Below the pieces are notes generated by a model. That model was not told where the DNA came from, searched no databases, and was given only the letters and a program-made list of their open reading frames with translations. The position numbers and the translations under genes are program-made. From Paenacidovorax monticola (lineage in GTDB: Bacteria > Pseudomonadota > Gammaproteobacteria > Burkholderiales > Burkholderiaceae_C), in NCBI RefSeq assembly GCF_014489595.1, contig NZ_CP060790.1, positions 806,001 through 870,000 on the forward strand: 64,000 nt of DNA, read 5' to 3'. Of this stretch, positions 18,326 through 26,845 are shown one piece after another. Positions within the stretch are counted from its first letter, which is position 1. The number at the start of each line of letters is the position of its first letter.

Positions 18326-19495
18326 TTACAGCCGGCGCAGCCGCTCCAGCGCCGCGCGCAGCGTTTCATCCTTCTTCGCGAAGCAGAAGCGCACCACGCG
18401 CTGGTCGAATCCGCCGCCGTAAAACGCCGAGAGCGGAATGGCCGCCACGCCGATCTCGCGCGTGAGCCACTGGCAGAAGTCGGCCTCGTTCAGGTCGCTC
18501 ACGGCCGAGATGTCCACGCACTGGAAATAGCTGCCGGTGCTGGGCAGCAGCTTCAGGCGCGAGCCTTCGAGCCCCTGGCGGAACAGGTCGCGCTTGGCCT
18601 GGTAGAAGGCCGGCAGTTGCAGGTAGGGCGCGGGGTTCCTCAGGTAGTCGGCCAGGCCATGCTGCATGGGCGTGTTCACGGTGAACACGTTGAACTGGTG
18701 CACCTTGCGGAACTCGGCCGTGAGCGCTGCGGGGGCTGCCACGGTGCCCACCTTCCAGCCCGTGACATGGAAGGTCTTGCCGAAGCTCGACACGATGAAC
18801 GCGCGCGCCGCGAGGCCCGGGAAGCGCGCAGCGCTCTGGTGCTCGGCGCCGTCGAAGACCATGTGCTCATACACCTCGTCGCTGATGAGCAGCACATCGG
18901 TGGGTGCGAGCAGTTCCTCCAGCGTGCGCATGTCCTCGGCCGTCCACACGGTGGCGCTGGGGTTGTGCGGCGTGTTGATGATCAGCAGGCGTGTGCGCGG
19001 CGTGATGGCCGCCGCGATCTTGCCGAAGTCGGGGCGGAAACTGCCCGGCGTGAGCGGCACGCGCACGACGACGCCGCCCGCCAGCTCAATGTTGGGCACA
19101 TAGCTGTCGTAGCAGGGCTCGAGCACGATGACCTCGTCGCCGGGCTGTACCGTGGCCAGGATGGCCGTGAGGATGGCCTGCGTGGCGCCGGCCGTGATGG
19201 TGATCTCGGCGCCCGCGTCGTAGCGGCGGCCGTGCAGCGCCTCGATCTTCGCGGCCACGGCCTCGCGCAGCGCGGGCACGCCGGCCATGGGCGGGTACTG
19301 GTTGTGGCCGGCCTGCATGGCACGGGTGACGGCATCCGTCAGGGCGGGGTCGCAGCCGAAGTCGGGAAAGCCCTGGCCCAGGTTCACGGCGCCATGCTCG
19401 GCGGCCAGGGCCGACATGACGGTGAAGATGGTGGTGCCCACGTGGGGCAGGCGGCTCGGGAAGGACGGGGTGCGCGGGGTGGCGTCGGAAGTCAT
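18326..19495 (-). CDS. PLP-dependent class I/II aminotransferase, YbdL/methionine-type
   Basis: A 389-residue fold-type I aminotransferase. It opens with VNLGQGFPDFGCDP, has ITAGATQAI for cofactor phosphate contact and NTPHNPSATVW for the pyridine-side asparagine. The PLP lysine is in SSFGKTFHVTGWKVG, a segment typical of YbdL-like methionine or kynurenine-type aminotransferases. The C-terminal RFCFAKKDETLRAALERL carries the substrate carboxylate arginine. It probably transaminates methionine or aromatic amino acids with a 2-oxo acid in the cytosol. The exact substrate cannot be told. It lies between the CysB-type regulator and the kinase gene, all on one strand, which suits a sulfur amino acid role. 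Confidence 0.88.
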   Translation of the reverse strand: MTSDATPRTPSFPSRLPHVGTTIFTVMSALAAEHGAVNLGQGFPDFGCDPALTDAVTRAMQAGHNQYPPMAGVPALREAVAAKIEALHGRRYDAGAEITITAGATQAILTAILATVQPGDEVIVLEPCYDSYVPNIELAGGVVVRVPLTPGSFRPDFGKIAAAITPRTRLLIINTPHNPSATVWTAEDMRTLEELLAPTDVLLISDEVYEHMVFDGAEHQSAARFPGLAARAFIVSSFGKTFHVTGWKVGTVAAPAALTAEFRKVHQFNVFTVNTPMQHGLADYLRNPAPYLQLPAFYQAKRDLFRQGLEGSRLKLLPSTGSYFQCVDISAVSDLNEADFCQWLTREIGVAAIPLSAFYGGGFDQRVVRFCFAKKDETLRAALERLRRL

Positions 19496-19522
19496 GGCAG
19501 CGGAGCAGGGGCGGCGAAAGGG

Positions 19523-20464
19523 TCAGAGTTCGTAGTCGTTCACATGCCCGGTCATCGCGCGGGCGATCAGTTCGCGGTTGAGTCGGTCGCTCAGCAACTC
19601 GGCGAACCGGTAGACGAAGTTGCGCAGGTAGGCGCCGCGCTTGAAGGCCACGCGGGCCACGCTCTGCCCGAACAGGTGGCCCACGGGGCGCACCACGAGG
19701 TCGCCCACCGGATCGTCGCGCATGGCCATCTCGGCCACGATGCCGATGCCCAGGCCCAGGCGCACATAGGTCTTGATCACGTCGGAGTCGATGGCTTCGA
19801 GCACGATGCGCGGCTGCATGCGGCGCGCGGCGAAGGCCTGGTCGATCTTGCTGCGGCCCGTGAACGTGGGGTGGTAGGTGATGAGCGATTCGTGCGCGAT
19901 GTCCTCCAGCCCGATGCGCTCCTTCTGTGCCAGCGGGTGGCTCGTGGGCAGCACCAGCACGTGCTGCCATTCATAGCAGGGCAGGGTGACGAGATCGGGG
20001 TACTCGGCCAGCGATTCGGTGGCCATGCCGATCTCGGCCACCTCGTCGATCACCATGCGCGCCACTTCGTGCGGCGTCGCCTGGTGCAGGCTGATGGTGA
20101 CCTTGGGGTAGGCCTCGCGCAGCCGCGCCACGGGCACGGGCAGCACGTAGCGGGCCTGGGTGTGGGTGGTGGCGATGCTGAGCGTGCCGCTGTCCTGCGC
20201 GCTGAACTGCTCGCCGATGCGCTTGAGGTTGCCCACCTCGCGCATGATGAGTTCGATGCTCTTGAGCACATGCTGGCCGGGCTCGGTGATGCGCTTGAGC
20301 CGCTTGCCGTGGCGCGCGAAGATGTCCACGCCCAGTTCGTCCTCCAACTCGATGATGGCCTTGGACACGCCGGGCTGCGAGGTGTGCAGCGCTTTCGCGG
20401 CCTCGGTCAGGTTGAGGTTGCGGCGCGCGGCCTCCTGGACGAAGCGGAATTGGTGCAAGTTCAT
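19523..20464 (-). CDS. cysB: CysB-family LysR-type regulator
   Basis: A 313-residue LysR-type regulator of the CysB/Cbl subgroup. The helix-turn-helix is near the N-terminus (NLNLTEAAKALHTSQPGVSKAI), followed by LEDELGVDIFARHGKR. The effector domain has IATTHTQARYVLP and ITYHPTFTGR, characteristic of the sulfate/thiosulfate/O-acetylserine-binding CysB group. It should activate sulfate assimilation genes under sulfur limitation. The gene stands between cbiX and the aminotransferase on the same strand. Whether it is CysB itself or the paralogue Cbl cannot be settled without the rest of the genome. Confidence 0.88.
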   Translation of the reverse strand: MNLHQFRFVQEAARRNLNLTEAAKALHTSQPGVSKAIIELEDELGVDIFARHGKRLKRITEPGQHVLKSIELIMREVGNLKRIGEQFSAQDSGTLSIATTHTQARYVLPVPVARLREAYPKVTISLHQATPHEVARMVIDEVAEIGMATESLAEYPDLVTLPCYEWQHVLVLPTSHPLAQKERIGLEDIAHESLITYHPTFTGRSKIDQAFAARRMQPRIVLEAIDSDVIKTYVRLGLGIGIVAEMAMRDDPVGDLVVRPVGHLFGQSVARVAFKRGAYLRNFVYRFAELLSDRLNRELIARAMTGHVNDYEL

Positions 20465-20523
20465 ATCTGATTGCGGCTAAAGAGTCGCATCATTATGCTG
20501 CAACAATCTAAGAAATGCTTTCC

Positions 20524-20925
20524 TTAGCTTGGTTTTTCGCCGGGCTCCATGGCGATCGCCGCCATGAGCGCGGTCATGCGGGGGTCTTCGCCCACGGGCC
20601 TCTGCAGGGCGAACGCTACTCCCGGGTGGGATTGGCGCAGGTCGGCCACGAGCCGGGGAAGATCCTCCCGCGCATGCCGGCCCGTGCCCAGGAACATGGG
20701 CACCACCGTGATGTGGCTCACCCCCTGGGCCAGCAGTTCCGCCACGGCCCGGGCCAGGTCGGGCTCGCAGAGCTCCAGGTATGCGCAGCGCACAGGCAGG
20801 TGCGGGTGCTGCTGGGCCATGCGCTCGCGCACGGCCTCGATGGGCGCGCGCCACAGCGGGTCGCGCGAGCCGTGGGCGAACAGGACGATGCCAGGGCGTC
20901 CGGCTTGGGCGGCTGGCATGGCCAT
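20524..20925 (-). CDS. CbiX/SirB-type chelatase-like protein
   Basis: A 133-residue single-domain CbiX protein. It begins GIVLFAHGSRDPLW, with the metal-site histidine, and has ELCEPDLARAVAELLAQG and ITVVPMFLGTGRHAREDLP, with a second histidine. Such short proteins are half the length of SirB-type enzymes and may dimerise to insert cobalt or iron into siroheme or cobalamin precursors. Its position between lptG and a CysB-type regulator fits a siroheme or sulfite-reduction role. The ATG at 20925 shares ATGA with the stop of lptG, so it is translationally coupled to it. Confidence 0.85.
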   Translation of the reverse strand: MAMPAAQAGRPGIVLFAHGSRDPLWRAPIEAVRERMAQQHPHLPVRCAYLELCEPDLARAVAELLAQGVSHITVVPMFLGTGRHAREDLPRLVADLRQSHPGVAFALQRPVGEDPRMTALMAAIAMEPGEKPS

Positions 20926-22034
20926 CAGCGCCGCAGCACCAGCCAGCCGAAGGCCGCAAGCGACAGCAGCGAATAGATGAGCCCCGGCGCCGCCGCCGTG
21001 AGCCAGGGCGACCAGTTCTGCAGGTTGCCCGCGTAGCCGAACACGTTGTTCAGCAGGAAGAAGCTGATGCCGGCCATGACCCCGCCGAACACGTAGCCCG
21101 CGATGCCGCCGGAGCGGAAATGCAGGTAGGCGAAGGGCAGGGCGAGCACCACCATCACGAGGCAGCTCAGGGGGTAGAACACCTTGCGCCAGAACTCGAT
21201 CTCGTACTTCTGCGCCGACTGGCCATTGGCCTCCAGGTGGCGCACGTACTGGAACAGGTCGATCGTGGCCATGCGGTCCGGCTTGAGCAGCGAGGCTGAG
21301 ACCATTTCGCTGCTGATGCGCGTAGGCCACTGCAGCTTGGGGGCGTTGATGCGCTCCACATGCGCCTCGTTCGCACCGCGCTGCAGGAAGCGGCTCTGAT
21401 CCACTTGCGCTAGCTCCCAGCCGTCGCCGCCGGGCGCGAACTGGCCCGACGCCGCGCGCGTCTGCGAAGCCAGGCGACCTTCGGCGTCGAACTCGAAGAT
21501 GCGGATGTCCAGCATGTTGCCCTCAGGGCTGAGCGCGCGCACGTTGACCGCAAAGGAATGGTCTTCCTGCCGTTCCCTGAGCCAGGCACCGGTGGCGCCC
21601 GTGGTGAGGCGCCCGAGGTAGCGCGCCTTCACGAGCTGGGCCGCCCGGTCGGCGATGGGCGCCACGTAGTCGCCCACGGCGAAGGTGAACAGCACGAAGG
21701 CGCCGCCCAGCACGAGCAGGGTGCGCAGCGCCCGCCAGGGGCCCAGGCCGCTCGTGCGCATGATGGTGAATTCAGAGCTCTGCGCCAGGCGCGCCATCAC
21801 GAAGATGGTGCCGATCAGCACCGTGATGGGGAGCAACTCGTAGAGGTGGCTGGGAATGCTCAGCACCACGAAGAGCAGCGCGTGCGTGATCGTGTAGCCG
21901 CCGCCGTTGCCCCGGTCCACCCAGCGCAGTTCGTCGATGAGGTCGAAGAAGAAGAACAGCGCGAGAAAGCCCACGGTCACATAGGCCACCGCGGACACCG
22001 CCTCGCGGTAGATGAAACCCCGCAGGACCTTCAT
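20925..22034 (-). CDS. lptG: LPS export ABC transporter permease LptG
   Basis: A 369-residue inner-membrane permease of the LptB2FG complex, which extracts lipopolysaccharide from the inner membrane and passes it to LptC. It has three N-terminal membrane helices (with FFFDLIDELRWVD and LYELLPITVLIGTIFVMARLAQSSEFTIMR, hallmark LptG segments), a large periplasmic beta-jellyroll domain (residues about 130-260) and three C-terminal helices including VFYPLSCLVMVVLALPFAY. Its ATG overlaps the stop of lptF as ATGA, and its own stop overlaps the start of cbiX the same way. Confidence 0.95.
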   Translation of the reverse strand: MKVLRGFIYREAVSAVAYVTVGFLALFFFFDLIDELRWVDRGNGGGYTITHALLFVVLSIPSHLYELLPITVLIGTIFVMARLAQSSEFTIMRTSGLGPWRALRTLLVLGGAFVLFTFAVGDYVAPIADRAAQLVKARYLGRLTTGATGAWLRERQEDHSFAVNVRALSPEGNMLDIRIFEFDAEGRLASQTRAASGQFAPGGDGWELAQVDQSRFLQRGANEAHVERINAPKLQWPTRISSEMVSASLLKPDRMATIDLFQYVRHLEANGQSAQKYEIEFWRKVFYPLSCLVMVVLALPFAYLHFRSGGIAGYVFGGVMAGISFFLLNNVFGYAGNLQNWSPWLTAAAPGLIYSLLSLAAFGWLVLRR

Positions 22035-23133
22035 GCCGCGCTCCCCGTGGCGGCCTTGGCGAACAGCGCGCGCGGCGACCAGCGGTTGTGGCGGATGGCC
22101 AGCACCAGCAGGCCGCAGACCAGGGTGCCGCCGTGCAGCATGAGCGTGAAGGAAGCCACGCCGAGCCGGCCGGCGGCCACCCAGCTCTGGCCCAGGGTCA
22201 TGAGGTTGTAATACACGATGAAGGCGAAAAGGGCGACCATGAGGCTGCTGCTGCGGCCCGCGCGTGGATTGACGCTGGCGACGGCCAGGCCCAGCACCAC
22301 GAAGTTGATGGCGGCCAGCGCCAGCCCGATGCGCCAGCCCAGCTCGGCCTGGTAGACGGGGTCGGGCTTGCGCAGCAGGTCATGGGTGGGCAGGGTCTTG
22401 GCGGCCTGCTCTTCGGCTCCGGCCATGGAGGACGAGCCCACACGGGTGCCGTACTCCTCGAACTCGCTGATCTTGAGGCCGGGCTTGCCGTGCGTGGTCT
22501 CCAGCCGCTGGCCGTTGCTCAGCAGCGCCATGCGTTCGCCGTTGTGGATCTCCAGGCGGGCGCTGCGCGCGGACGTCACGGACTCGCGGTCCTTGTCGGT
22601 GGCCGCGATGAAGACATTGCTGGCGGCCTGATCGCCGGGGCTGTCCTTGTCGATGAAGAACACCCGCGTGCCGTTGGCCGACTCCTGGAATTCGCCGGGC
22701 GCGATCCGGTCCACGTCGCTGCGCTGCTCATACTGGGCCCGCAGTTCCTGGATCTGCCGGTTGGCCCAGGGCCAGACGCCCAGAGCCAGCGTGGCGATCA
22801 CCACCATCACGGGCCAGGAAAAGCGCAGCAGCGGCCACAGCAGCGTGGCCAGCCCCTGGCCGCTGGCGAACCAGATCACCATCTCGCTATCGCGGTACAT
22901 GCGCGACAGCGAGCCGACGATGGCCACGAACAGGCTCAGGCTCAGGATGGTGGGCAACTGGCCCAGCACGGTGAAGCCCATGACCAGCATCACGTCCGAG
23001 GGCTGACGTTGCCGCGCGAGGCCTGTCCCAGCGTGCGGATCAGCATCATGGTCATCACCACGGTGACCAGTACCACCAGGGTCGCTCCGAAGCTGCGGGC
23101 CAGCTCCTTGCGGATAGATGAATCGAATAACAT
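22031..23133 (-). CDS. lptF: LPS export ABC transporter permease LptF, frameshifted as read
   Basis: LptF, the partner of LptG in LPS export. Translation from ATG 23133 gives MLFDSSIRKELARSF, then a first membrane helix rich in Val and Met, and TLGQASRGNVSP. It then meets TGA, because one C is missing from a short C-run (positions 23000-23002, GGG on the plus strand). Restoring one base continues with SDVMLVMGFTVLGQLPTILSLSLF, SRMYRDSEMVIWFASGQG and a normal C-terminus ending at 22031. The full length would be about 367 residues. LptF is normally essential in Gram-negative bacteria, so a sequencing error is more likely than a true null. The start is 23 bases from the divergent pepA start, so the two share a very compact promoter region. 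Confidence 0.88.
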
Positions 23134-23156
23134 TGGCTAGAAGGAAAACACCGATT

Positions 23157-24650
23157 ATGAACTTTGATCTCAAGTCGCTGGCACTGCCCGACGCCGCCGC
23201 AGAAAAGTGCGACCTGCTGGTGCTGCTGATCGCCGAGGACTTCCGGCCCGGCAGCGATCCGCTGTCGTCATTGGTGGCCCACGCACTCAAGAACAAGGAC
23301 CTGGAGGCCAAGCCCGGCAAGACCCTGCAGCTGTACCAGGTGCCCGCCGTCGCCGCGCGCCGCGTGGTGCTCGCGGGGGCGGGCAACGGCTCGGCCAAGG
23401 CCGTGCGCCAGGCCGTCCAGGCCTGCGCCGCAGCGCTCAAGGGGCCCGCCGTGAAGCGGGCCGTGCTGTGCTTCGCGGCCGGCGCCCAGCCGGACGCCGT
23501 GGCTTCGGCGGTGCAGGCCGTGGCGGACGCCACCTATGTATACACCACCACCAAGCCCCAGGCGGAGGCCGGCGTGCTGGCCCGCGTCACGCTGGGAGTG
23601 CCCGACAAGGCCGCCGCGCAGGTGGCCTTCGCGCGGGGGCAGGCCCTGGCGGCCGGTGTCGGTCTGGCGCGCGAGTGGGCCAACCGCCCCGCCAACCACG
23701 CCACGCCCACGCTGCTGGCCGACGCGGCCAAGGCCCTGGCCAAGCACGCCCGGATCCAGTGCAAGGTGATGGGGCCTGCCGAGGTCGCCAAACTCGGCAT
23801 GGGGGCGTTCATGGCCGTGGCGCGCGGCTCCGAGCAGCCGCTGCGCTTCATCGAGCTGCGCTACAGCGGCGCTGCCAAGGCCGACGCACCCGTGGTGCTG
23901 GTCGGCAAGGGCATCACCTTCGATACTGGCGGGATCTCGATCAAGCCTGCCGCCGAGATGGATGAGATGAAGTTCGACATGGGCGGCGCCGCGAGCGTGC
24001 TGGGCGTGTTCCGCGCGCTGGCGGAACTGCAGCCCGCCATCAATGTCGTGGGCCTCATTCCCGCCTGCGAGAACATGCCCGACGGCCGCGCCGTCAAGCC
24101 CGGGGACGTGGTGACCAGCATGAGCGGCCAGACCATCGAGATCCTCAACACCGACGCCGAAGGCCGCCTGGTGCTGTGCGATGCGCTGACTTACGCCGCC
24201 CGCTTCAAGCCCGCCGCGATGGTGGATATCGCTACCCTCACGGGGGCCTGCGTGATTGCCCTCGGTGGCGTGCGCAGCGGCCTGTTCGCATCTACCGACG
24301 CGCTGGCCGAGGCCCTGCAGCAGGCGGGCGAGGCGGCCCTGGACCCTTGCTGGCGCATGCCGCTGGACGACGATTACGCCGAGGGCCTCAAGAGCCACTT
24401 CGCCGACGTGGCGAACGTGGCAGGCCGTGCGGGCGGCGCCGTGACGGCGGCGAAGTTCCTGCAGCGCTTCGTGGGCGACACGCCCTGGGCGCACCTCGAC
24501 ATCGCCGGAACGGCCTGGAAGAGTGGCGCCGCCAAGGGCGGCACGGGGCGTCCCGTGGGGCTGCTGGTGCAATACCTGCTGGAACAGGCTGCCCGCCCGG
24601 CCCCTGCGGCCGCACGCAAGCCCCGCGCGGTGCGCTCGCGCGCGGCCTGA
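23157..24650 (+). CDS. pepA: Leucyl aminopeptidase (M17 family)
   Basis: A 497-residue cytosolic M17 aminopeptidase that removes N-terminal residues from peptides, using two metal ions in a hexamer. The family signature NTDAEGRLVL is present, as are the metal and catalytic lysine segment VGKGITFDTGGISIKP and the DMGGAASVLG segment. The N-terminal half is the usual A/T-rich macro-like domain. The ATG at 23157 follows an AAGGA site and begins at MNFDLKSLALP. An upstream in-frame start at 23118 was rejected because it would run into the lptF start. holC follows 15 bases downstream, the standard pepA-holC order. Confidence 0.95.
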   Translation: MNFDLKSLALPDAAAEKCDLLVLLIAEDFRPGSDPLSSLVAHALKNKDLEAKPGKTLQLYQVPAVAARRVVLAGAGNGSAKAVRQAVQACAAALKGPAVKRAVLCFAAGAQPDAVASAVQAVADATYVYTTTKPQAEAGVLARVTLGVPDKAAAQVAFARGQALAAGVGLAREWANRPANHATPTLLADAAKALAKHARIQCKVMGPAEVAKLGMGAFMAVARGSEQPLRFIELRYSGAAKADAPVVLVGKGITFDTGGISIKPAAEMDEMKFDMGGAASVLGVFRALAELQPAINVVGLIPACENMPDGRAVKPGDVVTSMSGQTIEILNTDAEGRLVLCDALTYAARFKPAAMVDIATLTGACVIALGGVRSGLFASTDALAEALQQAGEAALDPCWRMPLDDDYAEGLKSHFADVANVAGRAGGAVTAAKFLQRFVGDTPWAHLDIAGTAWKSGAAKGGTGRPVGLLVQYLLEQAARPAPAAARKPRAVRSRAA

Positions 24651-24665
24651 GCCAGGGTTGCCGCC

Positions 24666-25100
24666 GTGCCCGAGATCGCTTTCCACTTCAACGCGCCGGA
24701 CAAGCTGGCCTATGCCTGCCGCTTTACCCGCAAGGCACTGCGCGCCGACGCGCGGGTGGTGATCGTGGCGCCGCCCCCCGCGCTGCAGGCCCTGGACACG
24801 ATGCTGTGGAACCTGGCCCCCCAGGATTTCGTGGCCCACGCGCTGGAAGGATGCGACGCCGAGCTGTGGGAGGCTTCCCCGGTGGTGCTCGCGCGGGAGC
24901 CGGGCTCGGCGCCCCATGCGGACGTGCTGCTGAACCTGGGCGCCGAAGTGCCCCGAGGGTTCGAGCGCTTTGCGCGCGTGGTCGAGGTCGTCAGCGCCGA
25001 GGACGCCGCCGATCGCGATCAGGCACGGGGCCGCTGGCGGCACTATGCGGCCCAGGGCTACGCCATCGTTCGCCATGATCTGGTCCTGAAAGGCGGCTGA
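24666..25100 (+). CDS. holC: DNA polymerase III chi subunit
   Basis: A 144-residue chi subunit, the small clamp-loader protein that links the replicase to single-strand binding protein. Family marks are IAFHFNAPDKLAYACRFTRKA near the start and ARVVEVVSAEDAADRDQARGRWRHY near the end. It starts with GTG, 15 bases after pepA. The gene order pepA-holC is widespread in proteobacteria and supports the call. Confidence 0.92.
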   Translation: MPEIAFHFNAPDKLAYACRFTRKALRADARVVIVAPPPALQALDTMLWNLAPQDFVAHALEGCDAELWEASPVVLAREPGSAPHADVLLNLGAEVPRGFERFARVVEVVSAEDAADRDQARGRWRHYAAQGYAIVRHDLVLKGG

Positions 25101-25103
25101 CCG

Positions 25104-25487
25104 ATGTCCGTCCCTCCTAAGACGCCGCCCCGCTTTGTGCCGACGCTCACCGATGTGGTGCATGACGGCGGCGCTCCCGTGGTGCGAACCACCCTGGCCT
25201 CCGCCATGCAGAAGGCCGGCGTGGTGCCTCCGCCCCCACCCCCCGCGGCGTCCCAGCCCGCGAGGCGGCTGCCCGACGACATCGAGGAGCAACTGATCCA
25301 CCGGGTGATGCAGCGCGTGGACGTCGTCCTGGACCTGCGGCTGCGCGAGGCCATTGCCACCGTGGTGCAGGAGCAGACCCGTTCCATCGTCCCGCGCCTG
25401 CGGGAAGAGGTGGAATCCGTGGTGCGCGATGCGGTCTACGAAGCGGTGGCGCAGGAGCTTTCGGGCAGCGATGCAAAGGGCGCCTGA
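25104..25487 (+). CDS. Hypothetical protein, coupled to holC
   Basis: A 127-residue cytosolic protein of unknown function. It has a proline-rich segment (VVPPPPPPAAS) in the middle and an amphipathic helical C-terminal half rich in Arg, Glu and Val (IEEQLIHRVMQRVDVVLDLRLREAI, shown in part). This resembles a small coiled-coil or dimerisation domain of the kind often found after holC in Comamonadaceae. The start is 3 bases after the holC stop, so co-translation is likely. No catalytic motif is seen. Confidence 0.75.
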   Translation: MSVPPKTPPRFVPTLTDVVHDGGAPVVRTTLASAMQKAGVVPPPPPPAASQPARRLPDDIEEQLIHRVMQRVDVVLDLRLREAIATVVQEQTRSIVPRLREEVESVVRDAVYEAVAQELSGSDAKGA

Positions 25488-25636
25488 AACCGCTGTTTTG
25501 GATGACAGGGTATTCCCTTGTGGTTTCCGCCCCATGTCCTCGTGTTCCCTAGTGATCTGGCCCACAAATTGCGATATGTTCGCCAGCGTTGAGACACAAC
25601 AATATTTTCTCAGCGCCTATCTTTTTGGAGATTCAT

Positions 25637-26767
25637 ATGCAATTGAAGTTGAAACTGACCGTGGCTGCCGCTATCGCGGTTGTTGCCGGAATGGCCTCTG
25701 CACAAGAACAGGTGGTCAAGATCGGTCACGTGGCTCCGATGTCCGGACCGCAAGCGTCTTACGGCAAGGACAACGAGAACGGCGCCCGCATGGCGGTGGA
25801 CGACCTGAATACCCAGGGCGTCACCATCGGCGGTAAGAAGATCAAGTTCGAACTGATGGCCGAAGACGACGCGGCCGATCCGAAGCAGGGCACCGCCGCT
25901 GCACAGAAGCTGTGCGACGCCAAGGTCGCCGGCGTGGTGGGCCACCTGAACTCGGGCACCACCATCCCCGCTTCCAAGGTCTACAACGACTGTGGCATTC
26001 CCCATGTAACGGGCGCCGCCACCAACCCCGCGCTGACCAAGCCCGGCTACAAGACCACCTTCCGCATCATCGCCAACGACAACGCTCTGGGTGCCGGCCT
26101 GGCCGCCTACGCCGCCGAGACGCTGAAGCTCAAGACCGTGGCCGTGATCGACGACCGCACGGCCTACGGCCAGGGCGTTGCCGACGTGTTCAAGAAGACC
26201 GCCGCCACGCTGGGCATGAAGGTGGTGGATGAGCAGTTCACGACCGACAAGGCCACCGACTTCATGGCCATCCTGACCTCCATCAAGGGCAAGAATCCCG
26301 ACGCGATCTTCTTCGGCGGCATGCACCCGCAAGCCGCCCCCATGCTGCGCCAGATGGAACAGCTGGGCATGAGCAAGACCAAGTACTTCGGCGGCGACGG
26401 CATCTGCACGCAGGAAATCATCCAGCTCGTGGCCGGTGCCAAGACCCTGGACAACGTGGTGTGCGCCGAGGGCGGCTCCTCGATCGCCAAGATGCCTGGC
26501 GGCGAAGCCTGGAAGAAGCGCTACGACGCCAAGTACCCTGGCCAGTTCCAGATCTACAGCCCCTACACCTATGACGCCACCATGCTGCTGGTGGACGCCA
26601 TGAAGCGTGCCAACTCGGTGGATCCCAAGGTCTATACCCCCGAGCTGCTGAAGTCCAACTTCAAGGGCGTGACCGCGAACATCGCCTTCGAATCGAACGG
26701 CGAAATCAAGAACCCCGCCATGACGCTGAACGTGTACCGCGGCGGCAAGAAGGTTCCTCTGAACTGA
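25637..26767 (+). CDS. Branched-chain amino acid ABC transporter binding protein, LivK-type
   Basis: A 376-residue periplasmic binding protein. A signal peptide (LKLTVAAAIAVVAGMASA) is followed by VVKIGHVAPMSGPQASYGKD, the typical opening of Leu/Ile/Val-binding proteins. VVGHLNSGTTIPASKVYNDCGIPH and YKTTFRIIANDN mark the ligand cleft. It should deliver branched-chain or related amino acids to a Liv permease encoded elsewhere, because none is adjacent. The ATG at 25637 has a TTGGAG ribosome site and starts the signal peptide. A terminator follows about 25 bases after the stop, so the gene is a single transcription unit and possibly highly expressed. Confidence 0.93.
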   Translation: MQLKLKLTVAAAIAVVAGMASAQEQVVKIGHVAPMSGPQASYGKDNENGARMAVDDLNTQGVTIGGKKIKFELMAEDDAADPKQGTAAAQKLCDAKVAGVVGHLNSGTTIPASKVYNDCGIPHVTGAATNPALTKPGYKTTFRIIANDNALGAGLAAYAAETLKLKTVAVIDDRTAYGQGVADVFKKTAATLGMKVVDEQFTTDKATDFMAILTSIKGKNPDAIFFGGMHPQAAPMLRQMEQLGMSKTKYFGGDGICTQEIIQLVAGAKTLDNVVCAEGGSSIAKMPGGEAWKKRYDAKYPGQFQIYSPYTYDATMLLVDAMKRANSVDPKVYTPELLKSNFKGVTANIAFESNGEIKNPAMTLNVYRGGKKVPLN

Positions 26768-26792
26768 TGCACGGGGCTGAATGCCCCATGCG

Positions 26793-26823
26793 AAAAGGGC
26801 TTCCCGATGGGAAGCCCTTTTTG
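26793..26823 (+). terminator. Rho-independent terminator after livK-type gene
   Basis: The stem AAAGGGCTTCC pairs with GGAAGCCCTTT across a short loop and is followed by a T-run. It also carries an A-run on the left side and can serve the convergent dehydrogenase gene. Confidence 0.9.
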
Positions 26824-26845
26824 TTTCCGGCCCTGTGCCGGGTGG

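Noticed and set aside
18302..20470. A plus-strand open frame of 722 codons
   Set aside because: It is the antisense of the aminotransferase and CysB-type genes, with no motif of its own and biased composition.
23268..25565. A minus-strand open frame of 765 codons
   Set aside because: It is antisense to pepA and holC, which carry clear family motifs.
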